A stretch of 64,000 bases of DNA from contig CBDESM010000003.1 of NCBI GenBank assembly GCA_965242485.1, forward strand, positions 434,001 through 498,000, given 5' to 3'. This DNA comes from CBDESM01 sp965242485. Lineage in GTDB: Bacteria > Chloroflexota > Dehalococcoidia > Bin125. Shown one piece after another: positions 18,666-27,259 of the stretch (position 1 is its first letter; the number at the start of each line of letters is the position of its first letter). Position numbers and translations under genes: made by a program. The notes beneath the pieces were generated by a model that made no database searches, was not told the DNA's origin, and worked only from the letters and a program-made list of their open reading frames with translations.

Positions 18666-18979
18666 TGAGGCGCATCCAACGCGACGATCTCGTCGAAGTC
18701 CGCTCCGGCAAGAACCGCGGCGCGCGCGGCGAAGTGCGCCAGGTCCTGCCCAAGAAGAACCGGGTGATCGTGCAGGGCGTGAACATGGTCAAGCGCCACA
18801 TGAAGGCGACCCAGCTCGGCGCCCCGGCCGGCATCATCGAACGGGAAGCGCCGATCCACCTCAGCAACGTCTCTCCCGTCTGCCCCGCCTGCGACCGCGC
18901 CGTCCGCGTCGGCTACCGGCTCCGCCCCGACGGCGTCAAGGTCCGCGTCTGCAAGCGCTGCTCCGAGGACATCGAATAA
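18665..18979 (+). CDS. rplX: 50S ribosomal protein L24, zinc-ribbon form
   Basis: 104 residues with the KOW motif (DLVEVRSGKNRGARGEVRQVL) and GVNMVKRHMK. The C-terminus carries two Cys pairs, CPAC and CKRC, which would bind zinc; this form occurs in many bacteria while others have lost the cysteines. L24 starts 50S assembly. Overlaps rplN and rplE by one base each. Confidence 0.96.
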   Translation: MRRIQRDDLVEVRSGKNRGARGEVRQVLPKKNRVIVQGVNMVKRHMKATQLGAPAGIIEREAPIHLSNVSPVCPACDRAVRVGYRLRPDGVKVRVCKRCSEDIE

Positions 18980-19530
18980 TGGCCGCCCCCCGCATGAAGC
19001 AGAAGTACCAGGACGAGATCGTCCCCCGCATGAAGGACGAGTTCGGTTTCGAGAACGTGATGCAGGTGCCGCGCGTGGTCAAAGTCGTGGTCAACGCCGG
19101 CATGGGCGAGGCGCTCGAAAACCGCGCGACGCTCGACCGCGCCGCCGAGGACATCACCGCGATCTGCGGCCAGAAGCCCGTGATCACCAAGGCCAAGCGC
19201 TCGATCGCCAACTTCAAGGTCCGCGAAGGCAACTCGATCGGCGTCATGACGACGATGCGCGGGCGCCGCATGTGGGAATTCCTCGACCGCGCGATCAACG
19301 CCGCGCTGCCCCGCATCCGCGACTTCCAAGGCGTGCCCCGCCGCGCCTTCGACGGCCGCGGCAACTACAGCCTCGGCATCCGCGAGCAGATCGTCTTCCC
19401 CGAGATCGACTACGGAACCGTCGACCGCGTGCGCGGGCTCCAGATCAACATCGTCACCACGGCGCGCAACGACGCCGAGGGCCGCCGGCTGCTCGAACTG
19501 CTCGGCATGCCCTTCGAGCGCGACCAGTAG
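18979..19530 (+). CDS. rplE: 50S ribosomal protein L5
   Basis: 183 residues. VPRVVKVVVNAGMGEA, GQKPVITKAKRSIANFKVREG and GRGNYSLGIREQIVFPEIDYG identify L5, the 5S rRNA- and P-tRNA-contacting protein. Start overlaps rplX by one base. rpsN, which normally follows, is absent: rpsH begins 22 bases after the stop. Confidence 0.97.
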   Translation: MAAPRMKQKYQDEIVPRMKDEFGFENVMQVPRVVKVVVNAGMGEALENRATLDRAAEDITAICGQKPVITKAKRSIANFKVREGNSIGVMTTMRGRRMWEFLDRAINAALPRIRDFQGVPRRAFDGRGNYSLGIREQIVFPEIDYGTVDRVRGLQINIVTTARNDAEGRRLLELLGMPFERDQ

Positions 19531-19552
19531 CCGAAGGCGGAAGAGGACAGCG

Positions 19553-19957
<405 letters not shown>

Positions 19958-19985
19958 CGCCGCAGCCGCCAAGGAGGGCCGCACG

Positions 19986-20528
19986 ATGAGTCGCGTGGGC
20001 AAGCGGCCGATCCCGATCCCCTCGGGAGTCGACGTCCAAATCGAACCCGGCATGGTCCGCGTGAGCAAGGGCGGGAACAGCCTCGAGCAGCATATTCACC
20101 CCGATCTCCACGTCGTCCAAGACGGCGGCGAGGTGATCGTCACCCGCCCCAGCGACCGCCGCGAGCACCGCGCCCAGCACGGCTTGGCGCGAGCGCTGAT
20201 CGCCAACATGGTCACCGGCGTCAACGAGGGCTTCCAGAAGACGCTCGAAATCCAAGGCACCGGCTACCGGGCCGAGATGAACGGCGAGACCCTTGTCCTG
20301 CGGGTCGGCTTCTCGCACCTCGTCCCGGTCGAGCCCATGGACGGCATCTCGTTCAAGGTCGAAGGGCAGCTCGTCCACGTGCGCGGGATCGACAAGCAGG
20401 TGGTCGGCGAGCAAGCCGCCAAGATCCGCAGCGTGCGTCCGCCCGAGCCCTACAAGGGCAAGGGCATCCGCTACCAGGGCGAGTGGGTGCGCCGCAAGCA
20501 AGGCAAGGGAGCCGTGGGCGCCGGCTAG
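19986..20528 (+). CDS. rplF: 50S ribosomal protein L6
   Basis: 180 residues: MSRVGKRPIPIPSGV start, LEIQGTGYRAEMNGETLVLRVGFSH and the C-terminal PPEPYKGKGIRYQGEWVRRKQGK signature. AGGAGGGC ribosome site just before the ATG. Binds near the sarcin-ricin loop. Confidence 0.97.
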   Translation: MSRVGKRPIPIPSGVDVQIEPGMVRVSKGGNSLEQHIHPDLHVVQDGGEVIVTRPSDRREHRAQHGLARALIANMVTGVNEGFQKTLEIQGTGYRAEMNGETLVLRVGFSHLVPVEPMDGISFKVEGQLVHVRGIDKQVVGEQAAKIRSVRPPEPYKGKGIRYQGEWVRRKQGKGAVGAG

Positions 20529-20557
20529 GCGTCCGCGCACTGAGAGGAACGCAGCAG

Positions 20558-20935
20558 ATGGTCGCTCGCCGCCGACGCCGAACCGTCCGGGCCGCCCGCC
20601 GCCGACGCCACGGGCGGGTCCGCCGCAACGTGCGCGGTACCGCCGCCCGCCCGCGCCTCTGCGTCTTCCGCTCCGCCAAGCACATCTACGCCCAGCTGAT
20701 CGACGACGACCGCGGCGCCACCCTCGCCTCCGCCTCCGATTTGGGCGGGATCGAGATCGGCGACGATGACGGCGAAGGCAAGACCGCCCGCGCCGCCGCC
20801 GTCGGCCGCGCACTCGCCGAGCGGGCCAAGAACGCCGGCGTCGAGCAAGTCGTCTTCGACCGCGGCGGCTACCGGTACCATGGCAGGGTGCGCGCGCTGG
20901 CCGAAGCCGCGCGCGCGGTCGGCCTCGATTTCTAG
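20558..20935 (+). CDS. rplR: 50S ribosomal protein L18
   Basis: 125 residues from ATG 20558, preceded by GAGAGGA. Very basic N-terminus, then GTAARPRLCVFRSAKHIYAQLIDDD and the C-terminal VFDRGGYRYHGRVRALAEAARAVGLDF. Binds 5S rRNA with L5. Confidence 0.96.
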   Translation: MVARRRRRTVRAARRRRHGRVRRNVRGTAARPRLCVFRSAKHIYAQLIDDDRGATLASASDLGGIEIGDDDGEGKTARAAAVGRALAERAKNAGVEQVVFDRGGYRYHGRVRALAEAARAVGLDF

Positions 20936-20957
20936 CGGAACGGGCAGGAGGCCGAAG

Positions 20958-21572
20958 ATGGCTGAACGGGACAGGGGAGGCGGCAGGGGCCGCGCCCGCG
21001 CCGACGGGCCGCAGGACGATTACATCGAAAAAGTCGTCGCCGTCAACCGCGTCGCCAAAGTGGTCAAGGGCGGGCGCCGCTTCTCCTTCTCCGCCATCGT
21101 CGTCGTCGGCGACGGCGACGGCCGCGTCGGCATCGGCATCGGCCGCGCCAACGAAGTGCCCGACGCGATCCGCAAGGGCGCGACCACCGCCCGCCGCGAG
21201 ATGATCCGCGTCCCGCTCAAGAACGGCACGATCCCGCACCCGGTCACCGCCCGCTTCTGCGCCTCCAACGTGATGCTCAAGCCAGCCGCACCCGGCACCG
21301 GCGTGATCGCCGGCGGCGGCGTCCGCGCCGTCCTCGAAGCGGTCGGCTGCCGCAACGTGCTCACCAAGTCGCTCGGCTCCAACAACGTCGTCAACGTCGT
21401 CCAAGCGACCCGGCAGGCCCTGCTCGAACTGCGCGATCCGATTGAAGCGCGGCGCGAGCGCCTGCATCTCGCCGGCAAGCTGCCGCCGGAGCCGGAAGCT
21501 CCCGCGCCTCCCGCCGAAGCCGCCGTCGAACCGGCCCCCGTCGAGGCCGCCCCCGCGGAGGCCGGTGCATGA
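20958..21572 (+). CDS. rpsE: 30S ribosomal protein S5 with Ala/Pro tail
   Basis: 204 residues. KVVAVNRVAKVVKGGRRFSF, VVGDGDGRVGIGIGRANEVP and the C-terminal GVRAVLEAVGCRNVLTKSLGSNN identify S5, which shapes the mRNA entry channel. The last 30 or so residues (PPEPEAPAPPAEAAVEPAPVE and on) are a Pro/Ala/Glu extension not present in standard S5. Ends in an ATGA overlap with rpmD. Confidence 0.95.
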   Translation: MAERDRGGGRGRARADGPQDDYIEKVVAVNRVAKVVKGGRRFSFSAIVVVGDGDGRVGIGIGRANEVPDAIRKGATTARREMIRVPLKNGTIPHPVTARFCASNVMLKPAAPGTGVIAGGGVRAVLEAVGCRNVLTKSLGSNNVVNVVQATRQALLELRDPIEARRERLHLAGKLPPEPEAPAPPAEAAVEPAPVEAAPAEAGA

Positions 21573-21772
21573 TGGCCCGACTCAAGGTCACCTACGCCAA
21601 ATCCTCCATCGGCTACCGCTCCGATCAGGTCCACACCATCCGCTCGCTCGGCTTGCGCAAGCTGGGGCAATCCGTGATCATCGAAGACACGCCCGACCTG
21701 CGTGGTATGGTGGGCAAGGTCGCTCATCTGGTCACGGTCGCCGAAATCGAGTCCGCTGCGGAGGAGTCGTAG
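21569..21772 (+). CDS. rpmD: 50S ribosomal protein L30
   Basis: 67 residues: LKVTYAKSSIGYRSDQVHTIRSLGLRKLGQSVI and DTPDLRGMVGKVAHLVTV match L30. Two adjacent ATG codons (21569 and 21572) are possible starts; the first gives the ATGA coupling with rpsE. Confidence 0.95.
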   Translation: MMARLKVTYAKSSIGYRSDQVHTIRSLGLRKLGQSVIIEDTPDLRGMVGKVAHLVTVAEIESAAEES

Positions 21773-22258
21773 GTGGTACTGCGCATCAACGATCTCCGCC
21801 CGCCCGCCGGCGCGAAGCGCAAGAAGAAGCGCGTCGGCCGCGGCAACGCCTCGGGCAAGGGCACCTACTCGACCCGCGGACTCAAGGGCCAGCGTTCCCG
21901 TTCCGGCCGCGACTACAACGCCGTCTTCGAGGGCGGCGGCATGTCCATGTTCCGCACGCTCCCGCGCAAGAAGGGCTTCAAGAACCGCTTCCGCGTCGAA
22001 TACAAGCCGATCAACGTCGTCGACCTCGACCGCCGCTTCGAGGACGGCGCGGTGGTCGACGCCGAAGCGCTGCAGGCCGCCGGCCTGCTCAAGCGCGCGA
22101 CCGACCCCTTCAAAGTGCTCGCCGGAGGCGGAATCGAACGGCCGCTGACCGTCCGCGTCGAGCGGATCTCGCCCGCGGCCGTCGAAAAGATCCAAGCGGC
22201 CGGCGGGGCCGTCGAGGTGTTGAATGCAACGAGCGCAGACAGCAGCCGGGCCGACTAG
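21773..22258 (+). CDS. rplO: 50S ribosomal protein L15
   Basis: 161 residues from GTG 21773, directly abutting the rpmD stop. LRPPAGAKRKKKRVGRGNASGKG and GLKGQRSRSG with FEGGGMSMFRTLPRKKGFKN identify L15, a late 50S assembly protein. The last 35 bases overlap the start of secY. Confidence 0.96.
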   Translation: MVLRINDLRPPAGAKRKKKRVGRGNASGKGTYSTRGLKGQRSRSGRDYNAVFEGGGMSMFRTLPRKKGFKNRFRVEYKPINVVDLDRRFEDGAVVDAEALQAAGLLKRATDPFKVLAGGGIERPLTVRVERISPAAVEKIQAAGGAVEVLNATSADSSRAD

Positions 22259-23978
22259 GCCGAAGCTGCTGCAGGCGCTGGTCGACGCCTGGCGCCAGCC
22301 GGACGTCCGCCAGAAGGTCGCCTTCACGCTGGCCATGCTGGTCGTCTTCCGGCTCGTCGCCCACGTGCCGATCCCCGACATCAACCGCACCCAGCTCGAA
22401 AACGCCCTCGACAACAACCCCGTCCTCGGCTTCCTCAACCTCTTCTCCGGCGGCGGCCTCGACAACCTCTCGATCGTCGCCCTCGGCGTCTACCCCTACA
22501 TCACCGCCTCGATCATCATGAACCTGCTCCAGCCGGTCGTGCCCCGGCTGCAAGCGCTCGCCCAAGAAGGCGAATCCGGCCGCAACCGCATCCAGCTCTA
22601 CACCTACTGGCTCGCCGTCCCGATGTCGCTCGTGCAGGGCTACGGCCAGCTGCTGCTGCTCGAAAACGCCCGCGCCATCACCGGCATCGGCTTCGGCGCC
22701 GAAGAATGGCTGCCCACCGTCTCCGCCCTGATCACGATGACCGCGGGCACCATGTTCCTGATCTGGCTCGGCGAGCTGATCACCGAAAAAGGCGTCGGCA
22801 ACGGCATCTCCCTGATCATCTTCGCCGGCATCGTCGCCAGCTTCCCCACCCTCTTCAACTCCGTCCGCCTCTCCGACATCGGCTGGTCCGGCATCGCCGT
22901 CGTCATCGCCATCGCCATCGCCCTGGTCGCCCTGATCGTCTTCTTCCAGGAAGCCCAGCGGAGGATCCCCGTCCAATACGCCAGATCCGTCTTCAGAGGC
23001 GGGCGCATGTACCGCCAGAGCGGGCAGAGCTACATCCCGCTCCGCGTCAACTCGGCCGGCATGATCCCGCTGATCTTCGCCTTCTCGATCATCATCTTCC
23101 CCTCCGTCCTCGCCGGCTGGGTCACCGGCGCGGCCACCGAGGAGAGCCAGACCCGCGTCTCCGTCGAAGTGCCCTTCCCCTCGGCCGACGCCGATGAGCC
23201 GCTCAGCACGCTCTTCCAGAATTACGACCTCTCCGAAGACGGCTCTTTCTACGTCAATGAAGCCCTGATCACTTGGTCGCAGGCCGACACCTTCGAAGAG
23301 GTCCTCGACCGGATCAACCAAGAGGCCGACGCCAACGTCCTCACCCGCGTCGAATCCCGGCCCGACCCGGCCAACGTGGGCGAGTCGATCAACGCCTGGC
23401 GGATCGACGCGAACCAGATCGGCACGATCCCGATCACCCTCGCCGATGAGGAAGGCAATTTCATCGCGGAATCCGGAATCGCGACCCACGAGGAGCCGCC
23501 CGACGACCCGCTGACGCCCAACATCGCCGAAGGCCAGACGCTCGGCGAGCGCCCCGGCTGGGTGATCCGCGCCGCCGACTGGGTGCAGCGCAACTTCTCG
23601 CCCGGCCAAGCGCTCTACTGGGGGCTCTCCTTCGTCCTCGTCGTCGCCTTCACCTTCTTCTACACGTTCGTCACCTTCCAGCAGCAGAACCTCTCCGAAA
23701 ACCTGCAGAAGCAGGGCGGCTTCATCCCCGGCATCAGGCCCGGCCGCCCGACTCAGGAGTACATCAACCGCGTGCTCACCCGCATCACCTGGGCCGGCGC
23801 GATCTTCCTCGGCTTCGTCGCCGTCGTCCCCTACCTCGCGACCGAATTCATCCCAGACAGCACCGCCCTCACCATCTCCAGCACCGGCCTGCTGATCGTC
23901 GTCGGCGTGGCCATCGATACGATGCGGCAAATCGAGGCGCAGCTGCTGATGCGCAACTACGAGGGGTTCATTCGCTGA
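22224..23978 (+). CDS. secY: SecY translocon subunit with large extracytoplasmic insertion
   Basis: 584 residues; typical SecY is about 430-440. Membrane segments and the SecY signatures are intact (VPIPDINRTQLE plug region, GLDNLSIVALGVYPYITASI, NSAGMIPLIFAFSI in TM7, and the cytoplasmic NLQKQGGFIPGIRPGRPTQEYI with TM9-10). The extra length is one block, about residues 301-460, between TM7 and TM8, a loop that faces the outside. It is acidic, has a predicted mixed helix/strand pattern (ADTFEEVLDRINQEADANV, then IPITLADEEGNFIAESG) and stays perfectly in frame. A faint resemblance to flagellin-hook IN-type modules is only an impression. secE and secG are not in the window. Confidence 0.95.
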   Translation: MQRAQTAAGPTRPKLLQALVDAWRQPDVRQKVAFTLAMLVVFRLVAHVPIPDINRTQLENALDNNPVLGFLNLFSGGGLDNLSIVALGVYPYITASIIMNLLQPVVPRLQALAQEGESGRNRIQLYTYWLAVPMSLVQGYGQLLLLENARAITGIGFGAEEWLPTVSALITMTAGTMFLIWLGELITEKGVGNGISLIIFAGIVASFPTLFNSVRLSDIGWSGIAVVIAIAIALVALIVFFQEAQRRIPVQYARSVFRGGRMYRQSGQSYIPLRVNSAGMIPLIFAFSIIIFPSVLAGWVTGAATEESQTRVSVEVPFPSADADEPLSTLFQNYDLSEDGSFYVNEALITWSQADTFEEVLDRINQEADANVLTRVESRPDPANVGESINAWRIDANQIGTIPITLADEEGNFIAESGIATHEEPPDDPLTPNIAEGQTLGERPGWVIRAADWVQRNFSPGQALYWGLSFVLVVAFTFFYTFVTFQQQNLSENLQKQGGFIPGIRPGRPTQEYINRVLTRITWAGAIFLGFVAVVPYLATEFIPDSTALTISSTGLLIVVGVAIDTMRQIEAQLLMRNYEGFIR

Positions 23979-24625
23979 TGGCCTACATCGTCATGCTCGG
24001 CCCGCCCGGCGCCGGCAAGGGCACCCAAGCGGCCAATCTCGCCGGAGCCACCGGCCAGGTCCATGTCGCCACCGGCGACATGTTCCGCGAAAACGTGCGC
24101 GGCGGCACTGATCTCGGGCTGCTCGCCAAGGGCTACATGGACCGCGGCGAACTCGTCCCCGACGAAGTCACGATCTCGATGCTGCTCGAACGCCTCGGCC
24201 GCCCCGATGCGGCCGCGGGCGCCCTGTTCGACGGCTTCCCCCGCACCGTCGAGCAGGCCGGCGCGCTGGACGGCGCACTGGACGAGCGCGATTCGGCGAT
24301 CTCCGTCGCCCTGCTGATCGACGTGGGCGAGGAAGAAATCCTCCGCCGCCTCGGCGGCCGCTGGAGCTGCGCCGACTGCGGCGCGGTCTTCCATGAGGTC
24401 TTCAATCCGCCCGAGGTCGAGGGCAGGTGCGACGCCTGCCCCAACGATCTGATGCAGCGCGACGACGATCGCCCCGAAGCGATCTCCCGCCGACTGCGCG
24501 TCTACGAAGAGCAAACCGCCCCGCTGATCGAGTTCTACGAGCAGCAGGGCAAGCTCGTCCGCGTCAACGGCGAGCAGTCCCCCGACGCAGTCGGCGCGGA
24601 CCTGCTGGCAGCGCTGGACGACTAG
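23978..24625 (+). CDS. adk: adenylate kinase, zinc-lid form
   Basis: 215 residues. P-loop GPPGAGKGT, GDMFRENV, the substrate-binding DGFPRTVEQA and the lid with four cysteines (CADC and CDAC) that would hold zinc, as in Gram-positive Adk. Interconverts ATP + AMP and 2 ADP. Shares a base with the secY stop, the usual secY-adk-map order. Confidence 0.97.
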   Translation: MAYIVMLGPPGAGKGTQAANLAGATGQVHVATGDMFRENVRGGTDLGLLAKGYMDRGELVPDEVTISMLLERLGRPDAAAGALFDGFPRTVEQAGALDGALDERDSAISVALLIDVGEEEILRRLGGRWSCADCGAVFHEVFNPPEVEGRCDACPNDLMQRDDDRPEAISRRLRVYEEQTAPLIEFYEQQGKLVRVNGEQSPDAVGADLLAALDD

Positions 24626-24637
24626 GAAAAGCGCCAC

Positions 24638-25414
24638 GTGCCCGCCGCCGACAAAGACCGCACGGTCATCCTCAAGACTCCCGCCGAGATCGACATGATG
24701 CGCCCGCCCGGCCGCATGGTCGGCGAAACCCTCGCCGAGCTGCAGGAACTCGCCAAGCCGGGCACGCGCCTCTGCGACCTCGATCACTACGTGATCTCCA
24801 AGTTCGGGCGGCTCGGCATCATCCCCACCTTCCTCGGCTACCAGGACTTCCCCCATGCGATCTGCGCCTCCGTCAACGACGAAATCGTGCACGGCTTCGC
24901 CACCGAGCGCGTCATCAACGACGGCGACATCCTCAGCATCGACCTCGGCGCGACCATCGACGGCTGGGTCGGAGACTCGGCCGTCACCTTCGGCATCGGC
25001 AACGTCTCGGCCTCGGCGGCCCGGCTGATGCAGGTCACGCAAGAGGCGCTCGCCGCCGGCATCTCCGAGACCAGGGTCGGCGCGCGCAAAGGCACGATAG
25101 CCGCTACCATTCAGGAGGTGATAGAGTCGGCGGGCTACGGCGTCGTGCGCGGCTACGTCGGCCACGGCGTCGGCCGCGACATGCACGAGGCGCCCAACAT
25201 GCCCAACTACGGGCGCCGGGGCACCGGCATGCGCATGCGGCGCGGCATGGTCGTCGCGCTTGAGCCGATGGCGACCGAGGGAGCCCCCGCGACCAAAGTC
25301 TTGGAGGACGGCTGGACGGTGAGCACGCAGGACGGCAAATTGTCGGCGCATTTCGAGCACACGATCGCGCTGCGCGAAGGCGCGGCCGCCGAAGTGCTGA
25401 CGCTGCCGGGCTGA
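24638..25414 (+). CDS. map: methionine aminopeptidase, type I
   Basis: 258 residues from GTG 24638. The five metal ligands lie in DLGATIDGWVGDSA (two Asp), GHGVGRDMHEAPN (His), ALEPMAT (Glu) and the late STQDGKLSAHFEHTIAL (Glu). Removes the initiator methionine from new proteins. The weak AGGAAAAG ribosome site precedes the GTG. Confidence 0.96.
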   Translation: MPAADKDRTVILKTPAEIDMMRPPGRMVGETLAELQELAKPGTRLCDLDHYVISKFGRLGIIPTFLGYQDFPHAICASVNDEIVHGFATERVINDGDILSIDLGATIDGWVGDSAVTFGIGNVSASAARLMQVTQEALAAGISETRVGARKGTIAATIQEVIESAGYGVVRGYVGHGVGRDMHEAPNMPNYGRRGTGMRMRRGMVVALEPMATEGAPATKVLEDGWTVSTQDGKLSAHFEHTIALREGAAAEVLTLPG

Positions 25415-25433
25415 GCGGGGAGACGGAGGCGCG

Positions 25434-25715
25434 GTGGCCAGGCGAGGCGGCGGAGGCCCCAGGCGGCAGCAGCGCGCGCCCCAGCTCGCGCCCGCGCCCA
25501 AGCAGGACAAAATCGAGGTCGAAGGCGTCGTCAAGGAGCTCCTGCCCAATGCCAGCTTCCGCGTCGAGCTCGCCAACGGCCACGAAGTCCTCGCCCACCT
25601 CGCCGGCAAAATGCGCCAGCACCACATCCGCGTCCTCCGCGGCGACCGCGTCCTCGTCGAACTCTCCGAGTACGACCTCACCCGCGGCCGCGTCGTCTAC
25701 CGCTTCAAGAGCTGA
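25434..25715 (+). CDS. infA: translation initiation factor IF-1 with N-terminal extension
   Basis: 93 residues from GTG 25434, where IF-1 is usually about 72. The S1/OB-fold core starts at KQDKIEVEGVVKELLPNASFRVEL and includes HEVLAHLAGKMRQHHIRVL and GDRVLVELSEYDLTRGRVVYRFK. The first 20 or so residues are Arg/Gly/Gln/Pro-rich and would be disordered. A good GGGAGACGGAGG ribosome site precedes the GTG. The L36 gene that usually follows is missing. Confidence 0.93.
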   Translation: MARRGGGGPRRQQRAPQLAPAPKQDKIEVEGVVKELLPNASFRVELANGHEVLAHLAGKMRQHHIRVLRGDRVLVELSEYDLTRGRVVYRFKS

Positions 25716-25736
25716 CGCAATGAACGGGAAGAGCTG

Positions 25737-26120
25737 ATGGCCAGAGTCTCCGGTGTCGACATCCCCGACGACAAGAAGATCCCCTACGCGCTCCGCTACA
25801 TCTACGGAATCGGCCCGGCCCGCGCCAAGGACATCGTGGACGCGGCCCAGCTGGACCCCGAAGAGCGCGTGCGCAACCTCACCGAGGCCGAACTCGCCCG
25901 CCTGCGCGAGGAGATCGACCGCGCCAACTTCCTCGTCGAAGGCGATCTCCGGCGTCTGGTACGCTCCCATGTCCAGCGCCTGATCGACATCAACTGCTAC
26001 CGCGGGCAGCGGCACCGGCGCAACCTGCCGTCCCGCGGCCAGCGCACGCGCACCAACGCGCGCGCGCGCCGAGGCTCCAAGAAGACCGTCGCCGGCCGCC
26101 GCCGCGCCGTCAAGCGCTAG
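25737..26120 (+). CDS. rpsM: 30S ribosomal protein S13
   Basis: 127 residues. ARVSGVDIPDDKKIPYALRYIYGIG, RRLVRSHVQRLIDINCYRGQRHRRNLPSRGQRTRTNARARRG split over the H2TH region and basic tail are diagnostic. Forms intersubunit bridges with L5. Begins only 21 bases after infA. Confidence 0.97.
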   Translation: MARVSGVDIPDDKKIPYALRYIYGIGPARAKDIVDAAQLDPEERVRNLTEAELARLREEIDRANFLVEGDLRRLVRSHVQRLIDINCYRGQRHRRNLPSRGQRTRTNARARRGSKKTVAGRRRAVKR

Positions 26121-26136
26121 CGAGGGGAACGCCGCC

Positions 26137-26538
26137 ATGACTACGCAGCGAGGACAGGCCCGCGGCCGCCGTCGCGAACGCAAGAACGTGCCCCGCGGGC
26201 GCGCCTACATCCAATCAACCTTCAACAACACGATCATCACCCTCACCGACCTGCAGGGCCAGACCGTCGCTTGGAGCAGCGGCGGCAGCGTCAGCAGCGC
26301 CACCCGCGGCTCGCGCAAAGGCACCCCCTTCGCCGCCCAGCTCGCCGGCGAAGAGGCCGCCCAGAAGGCCATGGCCAACGGCATGCGCGAAGTCGACGTC
26401 TACGTCAAGGGCCCCGGCAGCGGACGCGAATCCGCCGTCCGGGCGCTCCAGGCCGCCGGCCTGATCCTGCTCTCGATCCGCGACGTCACCCCGATCCCGC
26501 ACAACGGCTGCCGCCCGCGCAAGCGCAGGCGGGTCTGA
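26137..26538 (+). CDS. rpsK: 30S ribosomal protein S11
   Basis: 133 residues: AYIQSTFNNTIITLTD, GGSVSSATRGSRKGTPFAAQ and the C-terminal DVTPIPHNGCRPRKRRRV are diagnostic of S11 on the 30S platform. Confidence 0.97.
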   Translation: MTTQRGQARGRRRERKNVPRGRAYIQSTFNNTIITLTDLQGQTVAWSSGGSVSSATRGSRKGTPFAAQLAGEEAAQKAMANGMREVDVYVKGPGSGRESAVRALQAAGLILLSIRDVTPIPHNGCRPRKRRRV

Positions 26539-26586
26539 CCCGATGAAGATCCCACCCACCCCGACACTGATGATGGAGCGGCGCTG

Positions 26587-27213
26587 ATGGCGCGATACAC
26601 CGGACCCGTCTGCCGGATCTGCCGGCGGGCGGGCGAAAAGCTCTTCCTCAAGGGCGACCGCTGCAACAGCCCGAAGTGCGCGATCGACCGGCGCAACCAG
26701 CCGCCGGGCCCGCGTTCCCAGCGCCGGCGCAAGGTCTCCGACTTCGGCATCCAAGTCAAGGAAAAGCAGAAGGTCCGCAAGAGCTACGGCGTGCTCGAGC
26801 GGCAATTCCGGCGCATGTTCAAAGAAGCCCAGCGGCGCGAGGGCGCGACCGGCGAAAACCTGCTCCAGATGCTCGAACTCCGCTTCGACAACGTCGTCTA
26901 CCGCCTCGGCCTCGCCGAATCCCGCGCCCAAGCGCGGCAGCTCGTCCGCCACGGGCACCTCACGCTCAACGGCCGCAAGGCCGACATCCCCTCGATCGAA
27001 ACCAAGGTCGGCGACAAGATCGGCTGGACCGACCGCGGCCGCTCGCGCACGTTCTACAAGATGGCCCGCGACTGGCAGGGCGGGCGCATCGTGCCCGGCT
27101 GGCTCAGCATCGACCCGGTCTCGCTCGAAGGCGAGCTGACCGCCCTGCCGTCCCGCGAAGACATCGATATTCGCTTCGATGAGAATGCCGTCGTCGAGTA
27201 TTACTCGCGCTGA
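26587..27213 (+). CDS. rpsD: 30S ribosomal protein S4, zinc-binding form
   Basis: 208 residues. The N-terminus has four cysteines in CRICRR and CNSPKC, the zinc-binding S4 type. The S4 RNA-binding domain follows (ENLLQMLELRFDNVVYRLGLAESRAQARQLVRHGHLTLNG). S4 nucleates 30S assembly. Its ATG overlaps the TGA of a 14-codon ORF in the 48-base gap after rpsK. Confidence 0.97.
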   Translation: MARYTGPVCRICRRAGEKLFLKGDRCNSPKCAIDRRNQPPGPRSQRRRKVSDFGIQVKEKQKVRKSYGVLERQFRRMFKEAQRREGATGENLLQMLELRFDNVVYRLGLAESRAQARQLVRHGHLTLNGRKADIPSIETKVGDKIGWTDRGRSRTFYKMARDWQGGRIVPGWLSIDPVSLEGELTALPSREDIDIRFDENAVVEYYSR

Positions 27214-27259
27214 CGGCCGGCCCGGCCGCCGTCCAGTTCCGGAGGAGGGACCTGCTCCC

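Noticed and set aside
26543..26587. A 14-codon ORF (MKIPPTPTL...) between rpsK and rpsD as a remnant of rpmJ
   Set aside because: It is in the wrong gap for rpmJ, lacks the cysteines and basic residues of L36, and 14 codons can occur by chance. Its TGATG overlap with rpsD is noted but not enough to call a gene.
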